A DNA stretch of 64,000 bases from Lineus longissimus (GCF_910592395.1 NC_088318.1:9610349-9674348); one strand, 5' to 3'. Counted from the first letter of the stretch, positions 31,162 to 44,728 are shown. Translations and numbers: made by a program. Notes: generated from the letters alone by a model not told the origin.

Positions 31162-34100
31162 CTGCAATAGAAGATGATTGTAAGACAAAATGCTTAACAT
31201 GTTGTTAACCACCATACACACCATGTTTATGTGCATTCTCAAAAACATTCAAAACCCAAGCAACTCAAGGAGTACCTAGTAGTTATTCAGTACGAACTCC
31301 AATATATTCCAATAAAGGGACATGATACTCACCTGTCTCATGTATAAGGTACAAGTGAAGTGCTCGGTCGGAGGCAAGCCGTTAGGATGATCTGTATCTG
31401 TATATGCGGACTGAAAGAGAAGAATTAACCCTGAGATTAACTGAAGGACCAATGACATAAATTAACAGATTATTGCAAAGGTTCTGGCTAACTAGTTGCA
31501 GTTTCCTTCATTGAAAATAACCTAGATATATGAAGAAAGTGTAGAAAATTCTTTACATTACCAATCTCTAGCCTTTTAGCAATACCTGATAAAAACATGA
31601 TATTATTATTAACAGGAAAGACACATACACGTATAACCTACTCACCCCACATTTGCACCTTCTATCTGGTATCTCTGGGATTAAATCTAGACCTTCGAAA
31701 CAACCTGTTGTTGTGTTGCGGTGAAACCTCTCACTCCCGTCATGGACTGCTGTGCGTGCTCGTGTGTTCCTGAGAGTGAAAACAGAATTTACGAAAGATA
31801 AAATGCAAATTCAGAACAAAGATAACATTAAAGGCTTTTTAATCAAATAAGATGGCCTACTGGGGACGCGATTGATTTGAAGGTACGTGTACATGTATAA
31901 TGGTATATCTTAACCTGAATTCATGCAATGTTGCAAATGCAATGAATTTGTTATTGTCATTTAATTTTGAAAAGTGATGAGGCAAGTCAATTACTAGTGT
32001 GATTCATTTAGATAGTCGATATCAAAATAACAATTACCTTATCGCATTGATATCTTTTTCTTCCACAGAAGGCTTGTGCACACTGTAGCCTCCAAAGTCC
32101 CACTTTCCAGTGATCTTATTGAAATTGGCAGGCTTTGATGGCTTATCAGGCTGAAATCAAATTATGAATTTTGTTATAACAGGCAACTAATTGAAATTAG
32201 AAGAGAGCAGACTTTGGAATTTGAGGAGAACTGACTATTGTAGTATGAATACCACTGACTCAGTGAGTGAATGATTAGTATACATACTACTTGTTCATAA
32301 ACTGGTGGATTTCCAGCTGGCTCATCAATCACATCTGCTTCTTCTTCCTCTTCAAAACTTGGGGCGTTTTGAGGGGCCCAGACCTCCTGGTTGGCATTCA
32401 TAGTAGCAAGATGTTCACATAAGGTCGAGGCTTCCTCCAGCTCCATTAGCCTTTTCACTGATCTTTTGTGTTTGGAGGAAGCCTGACAAGCACCATTCGT
32501 ACAAAAAACCATTATTCCTGTTGAGGACACATTGATAATTGAACATGAATAGTGTGATCTTACAGAGTATTTAGTTGTGCCAAATATGGGGGCACTGAGG
32601 CGGACGACAGGATCATTGAGGTGTTTTTTACATTCATTTATACGAGCTTGGATAGCAGAAGAGACAGTAGAAGAAGAATCAGTGCCAGCACTGTCTTCGA
32701 GTAATAAATTAAGGTGAGGCTTTATCTCCTCTTTAACAAAACGACAATGCATACAAAGGAGGCCATCAGGGATTATATCATTATCGTGATCCAGGTTAGC
32801 AATTGTAGCAATGATTCTATATATATCACAAGAGCAGCGAACAATGTCATCTTCAACAGTAACGGAACAGAAAGAATTAGGAACAATTTCACCATCTTCA
32901 CCATACTCATTCAAAATAAAACAGTCCTCTTCGGGAGAATGATATCGCCAAAATATAGCACCGAGTTCTACGAGTTTTAATTTAAAGTTCAAATATGGAT
33001 GGAAATTCAAAATGGCAGTAGTAGGCGCACAAACAGCAAGTTGGTGTTGAAGTGTCTGTTGTGTTATTTTTACAATATGTTGGGTAATCTTCCTGGTTTT
33101 CTTTGGTGGGACAATGTCAGGGAAATATAACTCTTCGTTTGGTACAGGTAATTGACTAGATACAGGGTGGAAAAAATGTTTAAGAGTTGAGTTTCTCATG
33201 ATGGCTTGACCTTTCATTTCAAAATATATATAACGATTTCGTGGGGATGATGGCAGCTGTAGTGGGACGGTAGTTTCTTCAGTAATAATAGTGGATGGAA
33301 CATATGATAAGTAGCGGAGGTAGCCGATTCTGGATGTTGATTTGCTAAGGATGGATGGATTTCGAGATGTTGGGTATGGTAGACTGTGATCATTTGATAT
33401 AAGACATAGGACATCCAGTTCATGTTGGAGGGAGAGAGGTCGTGGCATGTTATCCATATCCTCAATGCGTGTGATCCTGTGACGTGGCTGGCCATCAAGG
33501 CGGAAAGATTGTAGCTCTTCTTCTAGTTGCACTTGGGTTGTCATGTCAACACCGAAAGAATGGACATAGCTGTAAAACAATGCAGGGAACAATAAGACTT
33601 TAAAACATGTTAAAAAAAGGAATACTATACCTACTTTTCAATCACTACTTTCAATATTGCTGTCTTCATGTGAGATAAATAAAGTGGAATGGATGTTGCA
33701 ATGAAAAGTGTCTTCGCCAAACTCTGATGAAATGGAATAAAATTAACACTGAAGATGCTGAATAAAAGTATAAAAGCAGAACATTCAATAGAAAATGTAC
33801 AAAAATGAACGAAACTGTTAAAGGAAACACATGAGGTAATGAGATGCACAATTAGTATTACACATGCATGTACTTAGGAGAAAGATTAATTCATTCATAT
33901 CAGTTACGAAGCAGGCAACAACTTTCCTTATTTGCTAAAAGTAATTACAAGCCCCAAATCACATGTCACACATTCTCTACTGTACTAGTAATGCCAAGTA
34001 TGTGTCTTCTGCTCTGTCGTCTGAACTTTTTACCTGTGAGCCAAATAAATGCATTGATATTGATGCTGATGGTTCACTCTTTGCAGGTGGACTGAGTAGG

Positions 34101-37100
34101 TTGATCCTTCATGCATACATTCTGTTAGAGAAAACTATTAAAAGTAAAGATAACAAAATATTGTTAGTTCAAAACAGGCAACTACGGGCAGATAACTTAT
34201 TCTTACTTATGGTCTGGTTTATTGCGATGTGCATCACGTCGAACAACATGTACAAACAAGGACAGCTTTAAATCACTATCACCCTGGGTCACTTCAGTGG
34301 ACGCTTGTTTCAAAACCTAAACAACAAAAAACACAGCAGACGTTTTGCCAAATCAGTGATGTAGGAGAATTTTTTTTAAAATAAACAATAAAACATGTAA
34401 AGTGTTGGTCAAATGTATGATGTAAAACTTTTTAACTTGCGATTCTAGCTGCAACAACTTGCCTCTATATGTCTCTTGATTGCAGCCAGTTTGCGGTTGT
34501 ATATTTCGCCAACACGATTTTTAGCTAAGGAAACGAAAGAAAAAAAATGATTAAAGGGCTGGGCTGGGGCCATTAGTATGGAGCTACCATCACCATATAT
34601 GAAGTGGTTGTGTAGATTTCAAAGTAATCAGAGGTGTATACGATATATGTAGACGAGCACAGTACAAGTACAGTCACTCACTGGGTGCCTTTATTGGTGG
34701 TTGGCCGATCTGACTTGCAGGTCGCTTCTTCACCGAGATGCTGTCTCTTCTCGTGGCCAGATAGTCTGCCTTCGACTTGATATCATCAGCAGTGTAAATT
34801 CGATATCCATCTCCTTCAAACATGTAAAATGGGTAGAACAAAATGGTAAAGAGACCATGATCTGAACATAGGCCCCCAATGACCAAAAATGGTTCTATCA
34901 GATTTTGTTATACGTGCACATTTAAAAACTGAACGGTAACTAAATTTTTTACTCACCAAAATGATGATGTTTGTGGTGGAAAAAGTCGCTAAAGCTACCA
35001 CTCTCAAAAAAACGAACCAACTGTCTCCTGCCACTTTCGATCTTTAGAGCGTAATAAACGCCTTGGGAGACATTGGCATATGCCCCAATCTCAAGCAAAT
35101 CCTTCTCCAACTCGATGAGGGATGTGCGATCCTGGCCTACAACACCATTATCGAATAAGACCTCCTCCATTCCATACACAAGGTCTGTTGCCCTTCCAAT
35201 CCGGTCCAGAATTCCAGGGTAGGCTAAATAAAAGGAATTTACCAAAATGTAATATATTTATATATCAAACAAGCCAGGTCAGCTCTTATAATAAACCAGG
35301 ATACATGAAAGATTTCAACTTTTGTTTGACCGAAACCAGTTAAACTGACAAGTTCACTCTTCTCCATTAATTAGTATGCTCATTTACCATCATATTTTTT
35401 CTTAGATTGCCACAACTGGTAGGAATGTTTGAGATCACAGCAACATTACATTGGCAAGTGTCACTGAGTATGAATTCTTGTTGAATATAGCTTTGAAGGA
35501 TGCACACTGCCTTCACTAAGTCAGTCAGACCTCTTCTTCCTGTTTTGGCATTAGTGCAAACTGTAATTTGCTGTAAGTTGACTTACATTGTGGTCCCAAT
35601 ATGATACAATAAAATAAAATACTAGCTGATACTTTGATTCAGTGGTATTTATTAAATAAAAGTTGATCAGCCTTCATTGTAATTGAACAACCACGGTGCT
35701 AGCGTCAGGCACCAGAATATTTGAATCAAGCACTAATGTTTCTCCGCGACATGACTCCACTCCCTTACTAAATCAATAACGAAAGTCCAAGTAAATAATG
35801 TCTCAGCTCTAATCTAACTTAGGTATTGGGAGGGTTGACTTGAACTTTAAAGAGAGCATATTAAAACAAACTTAAAGGCCCGGGACCAGGTAAATCTGGG
35901 ACAGTAGGTCAGTAATGCTAAAATGCATTGCAAATGACTTCTCAGCGGTGGTACCAGATGGCCCCATGACTTTAAAACTCGAAATAGTCCATGGTAGTCA
36001 CCGTCTGTTTCAAGATTGTCCAACATTATAACATTCACTAAAAGTCAAGAGGTCAGAGTCAACTTATATGATGCACTTCACTCAAACCCAAATAAGTGGG
36101 GAAACAAATGAGCGAGAACAGCGATCCGCCTGCATCCTGCCTAATTTGTTTGTTTAGAATAATAATAAATAAAAGCAGGATAGAGATTAGGGACTTTTTA
36201 CAGATTAGTTAGAACAGCGATCCGCCTACATTCTTACTAATCTGCATCATGTTTAGGACAGAACATAGTCCTGACACCGAGGGGGTGGGTTCTAGCATAG
36301 TGGCCTTTGCTGTTCTACAACTGGCATTTTCTAGATATCTGTTGGTTTTGCCTCAAGAAGACAGTGTTTCTGGACCGACGTGGTGTTGTTGTTGTTTGCT
36401 GCTCCTTAGCCCGTATAGGTTCCAGTTCCTCCATGATTCCAGTTCCATCAACGATCATAACGTCAGGAGTATTGTAGCGCTTCACAAACACAAAATTGTG
36501 ATCGGAACATACACCAGCCAGTGCCCACAGCTTTGCACCTCAGGTGACTTGTCTTTAGAATGACGGTGTACAGTTCTGTTTGTTCATTCGATCCTGCTTG
36601 ACCAATCTCCCACCATTATGCTTGATTCCAATGCGTTCTTACAGCTTTGCACTCCCTCTCTGCTCAGCCTCTCAATGTTGTGTTGCCATCCTTTATCCTC
36701 AAATCTTAGCTGAACAGGAGCTCAGCTGGGCTTTTTCCAGTTGATGGGTATGGGTTTGCTGGATAGGCTGCGATGTGCTTGGTGGCAATTAAAATTAACA
36801 ACAAACATGCAATAAAACAAACAAACAACAAATAAATGACAGTAGTATGTACATGTATATGCAGCATACACGATCAAGAACTAAGTAAATTACTAATCAT
36901 GCAAATATATTCTAGGGAATAAAATCAGTTTTAGTAAATACCTTCAGCTGGCGGACGGACAGCATATTCATGCCTCTGGAGCGGCGCTGTGCCAAGCTCC
37001 GGCCGGCTCGACGAGGGAGCAGCTACAAACTGAAATAGATAGAAGATAAATGAAGAGTACGGCCTGTATATGAACATGAACTAGAAATTGGTGGTTTTAT

Positions 37101-37267
37101 CTATCCTGCATAGTTCATTGAAGTTTACATTGTAAAATATATCGGTATGTGTGATCGTCACACATAACATGTTTGACTCATGTGTTTGACTTAAAGTTAC
37201 CAAAACAAAACTTTGCTCTTCATGAAATAAATTGACTTGCCTGCACTGGATCCCTTGAAGAACGCAT
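29574..37267 (-). CDS. KDZ-transposase-related (HMGXB3-like) multi-exon gene
   Basis: Gene model from splice signals and phases, minus strand: exons 37267-37241, 37029-36942, 35223-34957, 34813-34682, 34524-34463, 34316-34207, 33569-32291, 32150-32038, 31769-31646, 31410-31333, 31161-29574. Exon lengths total 3,868 nt, that is 1,289 codons with stop plus exactly one extra base. All ten junctions keep phase; eight introns are GT-AG and two have GC donors (37240 and 34462). The middle carries Cys-cluster modules and the last exon a transposase-like core (SIAGDGTHIG, YDFACSLSEYSLNREPDFF, CEQFNSFLQCIKYT). The order resembles proteins annotated as HMG domain-containing protein 3-like and KDZ (Kyakuja-Dileera-Zisupton) transposases. 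The last exon has a frame change near 30450 and a TAG at 30213-30215. It may be a decaying copy or a domesticated gene with sequence errors. Confidence 0.7.
31333..32150 (-). CDS. KDZ-related gene, exons 8-10
   Basis: Three short exons. Exon 8 (32150-32038) has GKWDFGGYSVHKPSVEE, exon 9 (31769-31646) ends RRCKCG at donor GTGAGT, exon 10 (31410-31333) begins SAYTDTDHPNG and ends YMRQ. A Cys pair at the exon 9 end and a Cys in exon 10 may form another zinc site. Phases are 0, 2, 0, 0 across the junctions. Confidence 0.7.
32291..33569 (-). CDS. KDZ-related gene, exon 7 with Cys clusters
   Basis: 426 codons from a 3' splice site (TGCATTGTTTTACAG). It contains HPYLNFKLKLVELGAIFW, a SWIM-like C-x-C cluster VRCSCDIYRI followed by GLLCMHCRFV, then a second module FGTTKYSVRSHYSCSI and VFCTNGACQASSKHKR. 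Zinc-binding Cys clusters of this kind precede KDZ transposase domains. The end is acidic (FEEEEEADVIDEP) before donor GAACAA|GTAGTA. Confidence 0.75.
34207..37267 (-). CDS. KDZ-related gene, exons 1-6 (N-terminal region)
   Basis: Exon 1 is nine codons from ATG at 37267, ending at a GC donor (CAG|GCAAGT). Exon 3 (35223-34957) is the largest: YPGILDRIGRATDLVYGMEE, a helical GGA-rich stretch and a His-rich end FHHKHHH. Exon 4 follows in phase with DGYRIYTADDIKSKADYL. Exon 5 (62 nt) sits behind a very strong pyrimidine tract and also uses a GC donor (GAG|GCAAGT). Exon 6 ends at CATAA|GTAAGA. No named domain is recognised here. That six small exons keep phase makes the model more than chance. Confidence 0.6.
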
Positions 37268-37449
37268 CCTTAATTAATAATCAATATGAGATCTGAAATA
37301 TAAAAAACGAATTATCATAAATTTCACATTTTATGTTTGTATTTGGGAAACTACCTGAGCAGCCATCCGCATAAATCATTGGTCTCCTAATGGAACTGTA
37401 ACTAACATACATAGCAGTATACAGTGCGGCTGAATCAGTAGTAGCAAAG

Positions 37450-37671
37450 ATGAGCCTCGAGAAGAGAACACAAATTTATCTGGTGTTGTTTGCGTTCACT
37501 CTGCACGGGGTGTCCCAAGTAATGAGAGTATTCTTCCTGCAAGAAGGGATGAGCATAATTGTTCGGAACTACGTGTATGCACCAATTGGCGATTTCAGCA
37601 AAGTGAGAGGAGGAGTCAATCGCAAGCCACCGTCAACTTGGGTGGGGGTATTTAAATTGCCCAACCATTAG
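37450..37671 (+). CDS. Small ORF divergent from the KDZ-related gene
   Basis: 73 codons from ATG, starting 183 bp from and divergent to the KDZ gene start. It has a hydrophobic stretch IYLVLFAFTLHGVSQVMRVFF near the N-terminus that could be a signal or membrane segment. No family recognised; could be a chance frame in a shared promoter region. Confidence 0.25.
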   Translation: MSLEKRTQIYLVLFAFTLHGVSQVMRVFFLQEGMSIIVRNYVYAPIGDFSKVRGGVNRKPPSTWVGVFKLPNH

Positions 37672-37679
37672 CACCAGGT

Positions 37680-40470
37680 ACAAAGAATGTCCGTTCGCTG
37701 CTTATTTCCTAGGCAGGGCATAACTCGTCATTGCACCTTCACTATAGTGAATTAGCAGCAGCGCCATACGAAACGACTTATAGATAGGCCTAGGCCCCTA
37801 CCACCAGATCACACCCCCATGTCTACATTTAGGGATACCTAACCTTGATCGAGAAACTTAATTCCCCTTAACACGCCCCGAATGCACAGGCTATGTAGGC
37901 AGGCCTAGAGAGTGATGCATGAGAGGCCTGCATCAGTAGGCCCTACATGTATCATAATATTAGAGATCACCATGCATCATTTGCATGTATCAGTGTATCT
38001 GTGTACTGTAGGGCCTATGTCAATATCAATATGATGAACAAAAGTACCCAAGTTACAAGCCTGGGGTTACAAACAAGGGCAAATTTTTCTACAATAATCT
38101 GCTCTTTACCGTATTGTATGCACAATATCTTGATCAACAAAATCAAAAACGGCGCGAAAGCAAAAGGAAATTGTAACCAGTGCCTTTGCCTACACATAGA
38201 GGCTGACATCTTGGATTATACAGAGAATGGCTCTGATTGGCTGCTTCTGCACGCGGCCCAAACTCATTTGTAAAACGCACTGTGGTGGCATCTAACGTTA
38301 TGCGGCATCGCCGTGGTGTGATAACGGGATCGTCGTTTCAATGTAACAGGTCGTAGCAATTCACGTAAGAGGCACAAAGTATTCCAGATCCAGTTTTTAT
38401 TGATTAATTAATGCAGAGTCCAGCATCTAATTCTATGGATCTGGCAGCTAACGTGGAGGCTACAATGGCTATGGTTGAACTCCCAGAACAAGGGATAAAG
38501 CTGGCATTAAATACAATTTCAGGGTTCCGATTCAGGGAACCAATGACCAAAACAGAACTCAATTCAAGGAATTGAGTTGGCGAAAGATCTAAACATAAAT
38601 GTTGTCATCAGAGTAATTCTTGGAAGATACCAGCTTTGAACCAGCTTGCCCTAAACATAACTACAATTAAAATACATGCAACAGCGAGGCTAATAATATG
38701 ATGCATCATCATGAACCTAGTACTTCTAGGAACTTGACCAGTTGAGACACCGCGCAAAGCCGGGTGTTTTGGATCGACTTCGAGGAACCAGCGCGTGGCG
38801 TATTAGCAATGTCATCAATCAAAGTCAGATGTGTAAACACAAACAGGAAAAGATTAGGAACAAAGATCCGGCCTTGAATCAACACCATAGGAGTACATTT
38901 TGGGTTCAGCATGAACTTACTTTATCAGTTTAACTCTTTGCTATATTCTAAATGACTGAAAGTCCAAAACGTTAATTATTGAATGGTTAATGATCGAATA
39001 TCTTCGTATCACTTTTTACCTCGGTCCACAGAGGAAATAATGTTTTCACATCTGGCCGAATATTTTTTGATAATTTTTCATTTTTACTTGCAATGGAATT
39101 AGTTTAGTTTTCACCGCCAGTTGGCGCTACAGGCACATTTAACTGAATTTTTGACGATTCAAAAGACCGGAACCCCCCCCCCCCCAAACCCCCCCCCCCC
39201 CCATGTTGGGACCATCCATAGTTCCTTCCGACACATTTTTGTTTTGGTAATGTAATACATTGTGATTGTCCTTATTCACGGGAATCGGGCGTTTCCAGTG
39301 ATATACGACACAAATGGGTTGTCCTCATGCATTCACTTTGGAAACGCATTTTAAAATAGATGTTACGTCCTGTTAATGGGGCACGTCATCATCGCGTACA
39401 TTTGGGAAAAACTCCCTAACGAGACTGGAGCAGACGGCTGAAAGTAGTTTAATTATTGGCCGCTAGGGTGCAGTATGTCGCTCACCCGAATTTTTCACGC
39501 AACTTTTGCTAAATAGAGCTAGTTCTAGTTTGTGATTCATTTTGATACTTCAGATTTGGGCAGTAGACCAAAATAACTTAGTCGTCAGTGTGGTTTTATG
39601 CAGGAAAAACGTATTTGTTTTTCTTAAAGTGCCTTTTTTGGACGGGTGTGTGCGATGTCACGTGACCTCGACCATGTCGACACAAAATTGAAATAAACCA
39701 CCCTTTTCTGTCATTATTTAGGACGGATATTTCCCTAATAAAAATATAAATATAATTGGCTAATTTCTTAGGCATGTGTAGCGAATTCCTATGAAGATTT
39801 AAATTAATTTCAACCAATGGGATAGCAACCACCACGGAGAAATCGTAAACTAAACGGCACACTGGCCAAATGGCACACTTTAAAAAGCGCTCATTGGACA
39901 ACGTAGGGAATCACCAGAAATGACGTCATCGCTGGTCTAAATAAAAATAGATTGGTTCCTGATCGACTCAGTAGGGATACGCAGTAGAGCACAATGTCAT
40001 GAAAAACGATCCTTTGTAAATTCCATCACCTTGCAGGACAGGTCAATTTCTTTGATAAAGTTAATTTTGTTGACTCCTGTAATCTCTATCTGATTATTTT
40101 TAAAAGACTGGTGTTAGTCCCAAACTGGTCATTTCTATTTATTTTGACCTCTGTTATCAGGATACCTCTCGATTACAGATTTTGTTCGCGATTTTGTATC
40201 CTTGGTTGTGCTTTACAACTCAGCCTGGACATACTACTGTTGTCCATGGAGAAGTCACATCCTCTCTGACAATTCTTGTCTGTAAAGCTACCGATACAAC
40301 ATACTGAACTAGGGATATCTTCCGTTGCCTCCTGTAACATTTAGTTTTAGTTCAGTCATATTTCATCAGCTGGCAGCTCTGCATTGGAAATTTTAGTGGT
40401 AACGTGTTCTCTTGACCTTCAAACAGTAGTATAAAGCCGATATTTACTACTTTACACCCTCCGTCCTATG
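37680..40470. other. Intergenic, no supported gene
   Basis: Contains a GAACTCAATTCAAGGAATTGAGTT dyad near 38556-38579 (short hairpin) and two long C runs at 39173-39200. Frames here (37947, 38742, 39596) lack exon signals or motifs. Confidence 0.45.
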
Positions 40471-40473
40471 TTA

Positions 40474-41646
40474 GGGCTGAAAGGGTGGATGTCGTCCTGG
40501 GTGCCGACAAATGGTACCCAGGTTCGAGATCGCCTGGACAATAAGCACGCTGGGTGCCATTACACTAGACAAACAGCACCCAGTTTCTTTTTGCCTGGCT
40601 TACGGATCTTAAGGACGAGGACGTTTCTTGCAATCTCGTTTTATCTCGCGCCGTGGTACTTGCAGCATTAGCAGTGCACGAAATAAAAAGAACAGATAAA
40701 CAGAAAAAAACCCGTTTAGGCCTATAGGTCTTTGAAAGCACATTTCGGATGATTTATTCAGAAAATGTATGTAGGAGGGATATATTCAGAGAATGAAAAA
40801 TTGTGCGATGACAAAATGAATGCAGGGCTGCATACCTGTACGGAAATCCCGTATTTTGTACGCCAAAAAAACCATTTTGTACGTTGTACGATTTTTGCTT
40901 CTCATTGTACACAATTTTTCCTTTCAAAAATACGCTGAAATTAATTGTAAAATACGAATAAAAAAGGTCTTAACTTGAATGTTTTCTCTGTGTTTTGTAC
41001 GTTATTCATTCCCCGATAGAAGAAAAACTATACAGCTCCACCCCCGGGGCGCACAATATGTGAAAACGGACCCGACATCCACATTATCTTGCGCACTTTA
41101 GATGGCACATATAGTAGTGACACCTCTGGATAGACAGTCGAACTATAACTGTTGCAGACGATAGTATCGCTCTCGCTATAGATCCTATCAATACACTAGT
41201 ACAATACATTTTACACTGCGATTGAGCGAGACTTCTTCATTCATTGAAAATGGCTGAACATGCTGAAGGCAGAAGCTCTGGCGCCCGACGAAAACGCGCT
41301 CATGTGCTTGTGGAATTTACTTTTGAAAATTTGTACACATTTTAATGACAATCATACACATATTATTTGGGATTGCAGAAAATTGTACACAAAAATTTGG
41401 GGAAATACACATTTTTTTAAAGTTGACCCACTCAAAAAAAGGAAGGGTAAGCAGCCCTGTGAATGGATTTGCTGCGTGACCTCCGTGAGCGTGGGGCCAG
41501 CTCGGTTGTAGGTATAGAAAAAGTGTAGAAGAAGAAGCTGGGTGCTGTTTGGCTAGTGTAATGGCACCCAGGGTGCTTATTGTCCAGTCGATCTCGAACC
41601 TGGGTACCATTTGTCGGCACCCAGAACGACATCCACCCTTTCAGCG
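40474..41646. mobile_element. Inverted-repeat DNA element (~117-bp TIRs, TTA flanks)
   Basis: Left arm from GGGCTGAAAGGGTGGATG (40474-~40590) is the complement of the right arm (~41529-41646, ending CATCCACCCTTTCAGCG). TTA stands on both sides (40471-40473, 41647-41649), as in PIF/Harbinger elements. Length 1,173 bp. Inside, from 41249, a short ATG frame reads MAEHAEGRSSGARRKRAHV and soon stops; it might be the start of a captured or lost ORF. The core has repeated TTGTACA phrases near 40860-40920. Confidence 0.75.
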
Positions 41647-43676
41647 TTATTAGGTCATCCAGCTGAGCGCCAGGCCTTTGGGCCTCTTGTTAAATGACGA
41701 TATCCAATGGGCATGAAACATGTGAAATGTCTCAAAATACTAAGAACTTCACTCAACCACATTTAAGAAAATAATTCATTATCATGACATACTATATTTA
41801 AAGATAGCGACACTCACTGTTTGCTCTCCGCGTTATTCACTTGAGCAGCAAAGAGTCGAATATAAAGCATACAGGTAATTTTTTAATTCCTATATTGACA
41901 ACTCCTGCTTTGAGAAGTGTTTAACTAATAGAACACTACACCTAATGAAAAATACTTATGATTTCTGATCTGATGGGTATGTTTTTATGTTGTTGTTTTT
42001 TTCGTTTCAGTGAAACGGGGCTACGTCCTTGCATTGTGGGAGCCGATGGCAGTCGTTCTCGGAGTTAAATGATCACCTCTTGGCGGATGCGTTTTCACTC
42101 GTGAAGTCGTATGTTAAATGTGACTTAGGCCAGGTACTTTTTCAATTTCGACCACCACCACTTGAAAATAAACTGTGTATTAATCTGAAAAAAGTATTTA
42201 ACCGTAAAAAAACTGCACGCAATAGTCTTACCCCTCGCGGGTGGACTACGAAAGGCTATGAAGATTTTACTATCGCCGTATCAAAATTATTTTATTTCAA
42301 TAATGACTCTTTGAAGGGCACTATAAGTATAAACAGCTCAGGATTCACTTTGATCTGGTTGCTATCAGAACACTTCATAACATTTTTAGAATATTATTCA
42401 AATCACCAAGCTAACTATTTCTTGAAAGTCCCGGATCTCACTCCAAGGCAATTGAATTTTTGTGCAGGCGCTACACTATTATCACAAAATGTTGCCGAAA
42501 AGAATTAGACTCCAATCGGCTACGTTTGACATAGAATTTTTTAATTTTTTCACTAGTTTCTCCGAGGAATGTTCAGAAGGTACAACTGAATCAGGCAGTT
42601 TAGATCTGATCGAAACATTGCGGAGACTTGCTGCTTCCTACTCCGTATTTTCACCTGATTTTAGCTCAGTTTCGTAGACACCATTGCAAAGTACACAGGA
42701 CTGCGCGTTGCTTTATGTGTTGCTAAACCCGACACGCCTGAGGATGTAGAGTATTATCTTGGAGATGATGCATCTACCTCTTCCTCAGGTGATTAGCATC
42801 ACATGTGCGTCGTTGAGGGAGGATCTTTCTACGTTGCTTTAGCATTTCTTCCGGCTGTGTGCTGTGTGCTCCGGACTGGTGATTAGACCAGATTTAAACT
42901 TTAGTACAATATTGGTGAAATTTGTACATCAATTGATTAGAACACCTGTTCTGGCTCGAGCTTTTCCTACAAAAGAAACAAGCAGTCTCTTTCTAGATCT
43001 TGTTCAATTTAGTGTAGACCCGTGCAATGCTGTCACGACCGCTGCAAATTTAATATACACAGATGAATCCCCAAACCAAAACTGTATAAGATTGTTAAGA
43101 CTAGTGTTAAATTTTTTGGATTTAGAGGCGGAGAAATTCTCATGTTCAGACATGGGATTCGCGTTTAGAGTATTGTCACGTGCTGGGAGTACGAAGGAAC
43201 CAGTAGAATATTTGTTCTCAGCAAAAACTTGGGAACGGGATTGGTTTTATTTAGTGACAGTCAATGAAATGGATTGTTTGGAACTCGAAACCACATCTCC
43301 CGCCGCTCAAATGTGCTTTGTAAATATGGGTCGACCCATATCGCCACTCGTGGAGCCATTATACCTGGATAGTCGCTCTTCAACACCGCCGGTGATGGAC
43401 GAACACGTGTGTTACGGAGCAACTCTGAAACAGTTTCATCTCTGAAAGACACCAACGCAACTTTGAAACCGCAACTCTGAAACATTAGATTTCTCGTATA
43501 GGCACCAGATGGCACGCCATTTGCTGCAACCCTGCAACCATGTGCGAGTCGCTACGTGTGGTCACAGTTAGCGCTATCATGATGCTATAATCCCGGGGCT
43601 ATATTTAGCAATGAGATTATCTCAATACATGTACACATTTGGTCAGTTTCCTCTAAGGTTATTTTGAGGCCCAAAG

Positions 43677-43775
43677 ATGAAGAAGCTTAAGCTACTACTC
43701 ATTCTGTTTTTTTTACTGTCGACCGTCATTCATGTCATTTGTAATGACAGCTTTGACTCGGAGCCAGAAGATAAG
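43677..43775 (+). CDS. Signal-peptide exon inside the TIR element
   Basis: ATG at 43677 opens 33 codons: basic start MKKLK, hydrophobic LLLILFFLLSTVIHVI, Cys, then an acidic stretch DSFDSEPEDK, ending at donor AAG|GTTTGT. This is a textbook secretory leader followed by a splice donor. The partner exon is uncertain, as the next open segment (from ~44155) does not join in phase by the obvious acceptor. Confidence 0.5.
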
Positions 43776-44154
43776 GTTTGTAGGATATACCTTTTAGTGC
43801 TAGTGGATCGGTCGATAGCGGGTCCCTTTTTTGGAAAACTATGACCAGGCATTTCCAATGGCTACTGTCCCTATCTATAGTATCATTATACCATATACCG
43901 GTAGTACCGGTATGTAGGCTACTAGTACTAAGGCATGGCTGAATGTGTTTTTGTCCGACCCGATGTTCACTCAATAGGCATTCTGAGGTCGGGTACACCA
44001 TGCTAGTTGGTAAAAAAGGCGCGTTAGCAAGGGTCGTTTTCACACCCTTAGTGGCGGGCGGGGCGACCAGCAAATATTGGGTAAATTTTCGACCTTTGGG
44101 TCTCATTTAATCATTTCTTCATTAAAAGGGGTGTTTTATTAAAAGGAGTCTGAC

Positions 44155-44728
44155 CCCAGAAAATGAAGCCGCACCATCTACAGAAGACCCACTGACACCT
44201 ACGATTTCATTGGGCAAGCCACATGCCGGCCTAACGAATTTGTCAGACACCCTGCCACTAGGGATTGATACTGAGATGACTGTGGACATTGATCAGGCCT
44301 TGCTTGGGGAAACAGACGATTCTCTGGAGCAAATGGCATATGAAAGCATGAGTGAATATCAGGCTCAAATTGGTGAACAAATGAACACTGGTGAGGGCGA
44401 GGTCCTCTTGGGCATTTCCAATAAAACACGACTCTGGGTAAGATCTGAGGAAAGAAACGGACGTTCAATTTGCACAGTGCCTGGACATTTTCTCGTTTCA
44501 GTCGAGGACTTTGGCAGTTTTGATGCATTCTGTGACAGTATGACCCAAGAAGATCATCGCAAGAGGTTTAAAGACCGGCTTCTTTCGACCTGGTTATTAA
44601 AGAGCAGCAACAACGACACCAACTACTTAGATGAGGGGGAGTTCATTGTTTTAGACGTATCCTCAGCCAAACACTTTGACATGTGGAAGGCTACTTTGGC
44701 CAAACGTTTGGCTGACAGACTTCTTTAG
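44155..44728 (+). CDS. Unidentified ORF inside the TIR element
   Basis: Open from about 44155 after an acceptor-like TCTGACCCCAG, with the longest frame 44210-44728. Features: acidic N-terminal part (ETDDSLEQMAYESMSEYQ), RLWVRSEERNGRSICTVPGH, and a C-terminal FIVLDVSSAKHFDMWKATLA. Codon use is coding-like. Not recognised; may be captured host gene sequence or the element's own protein. Confidence 0.4.
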
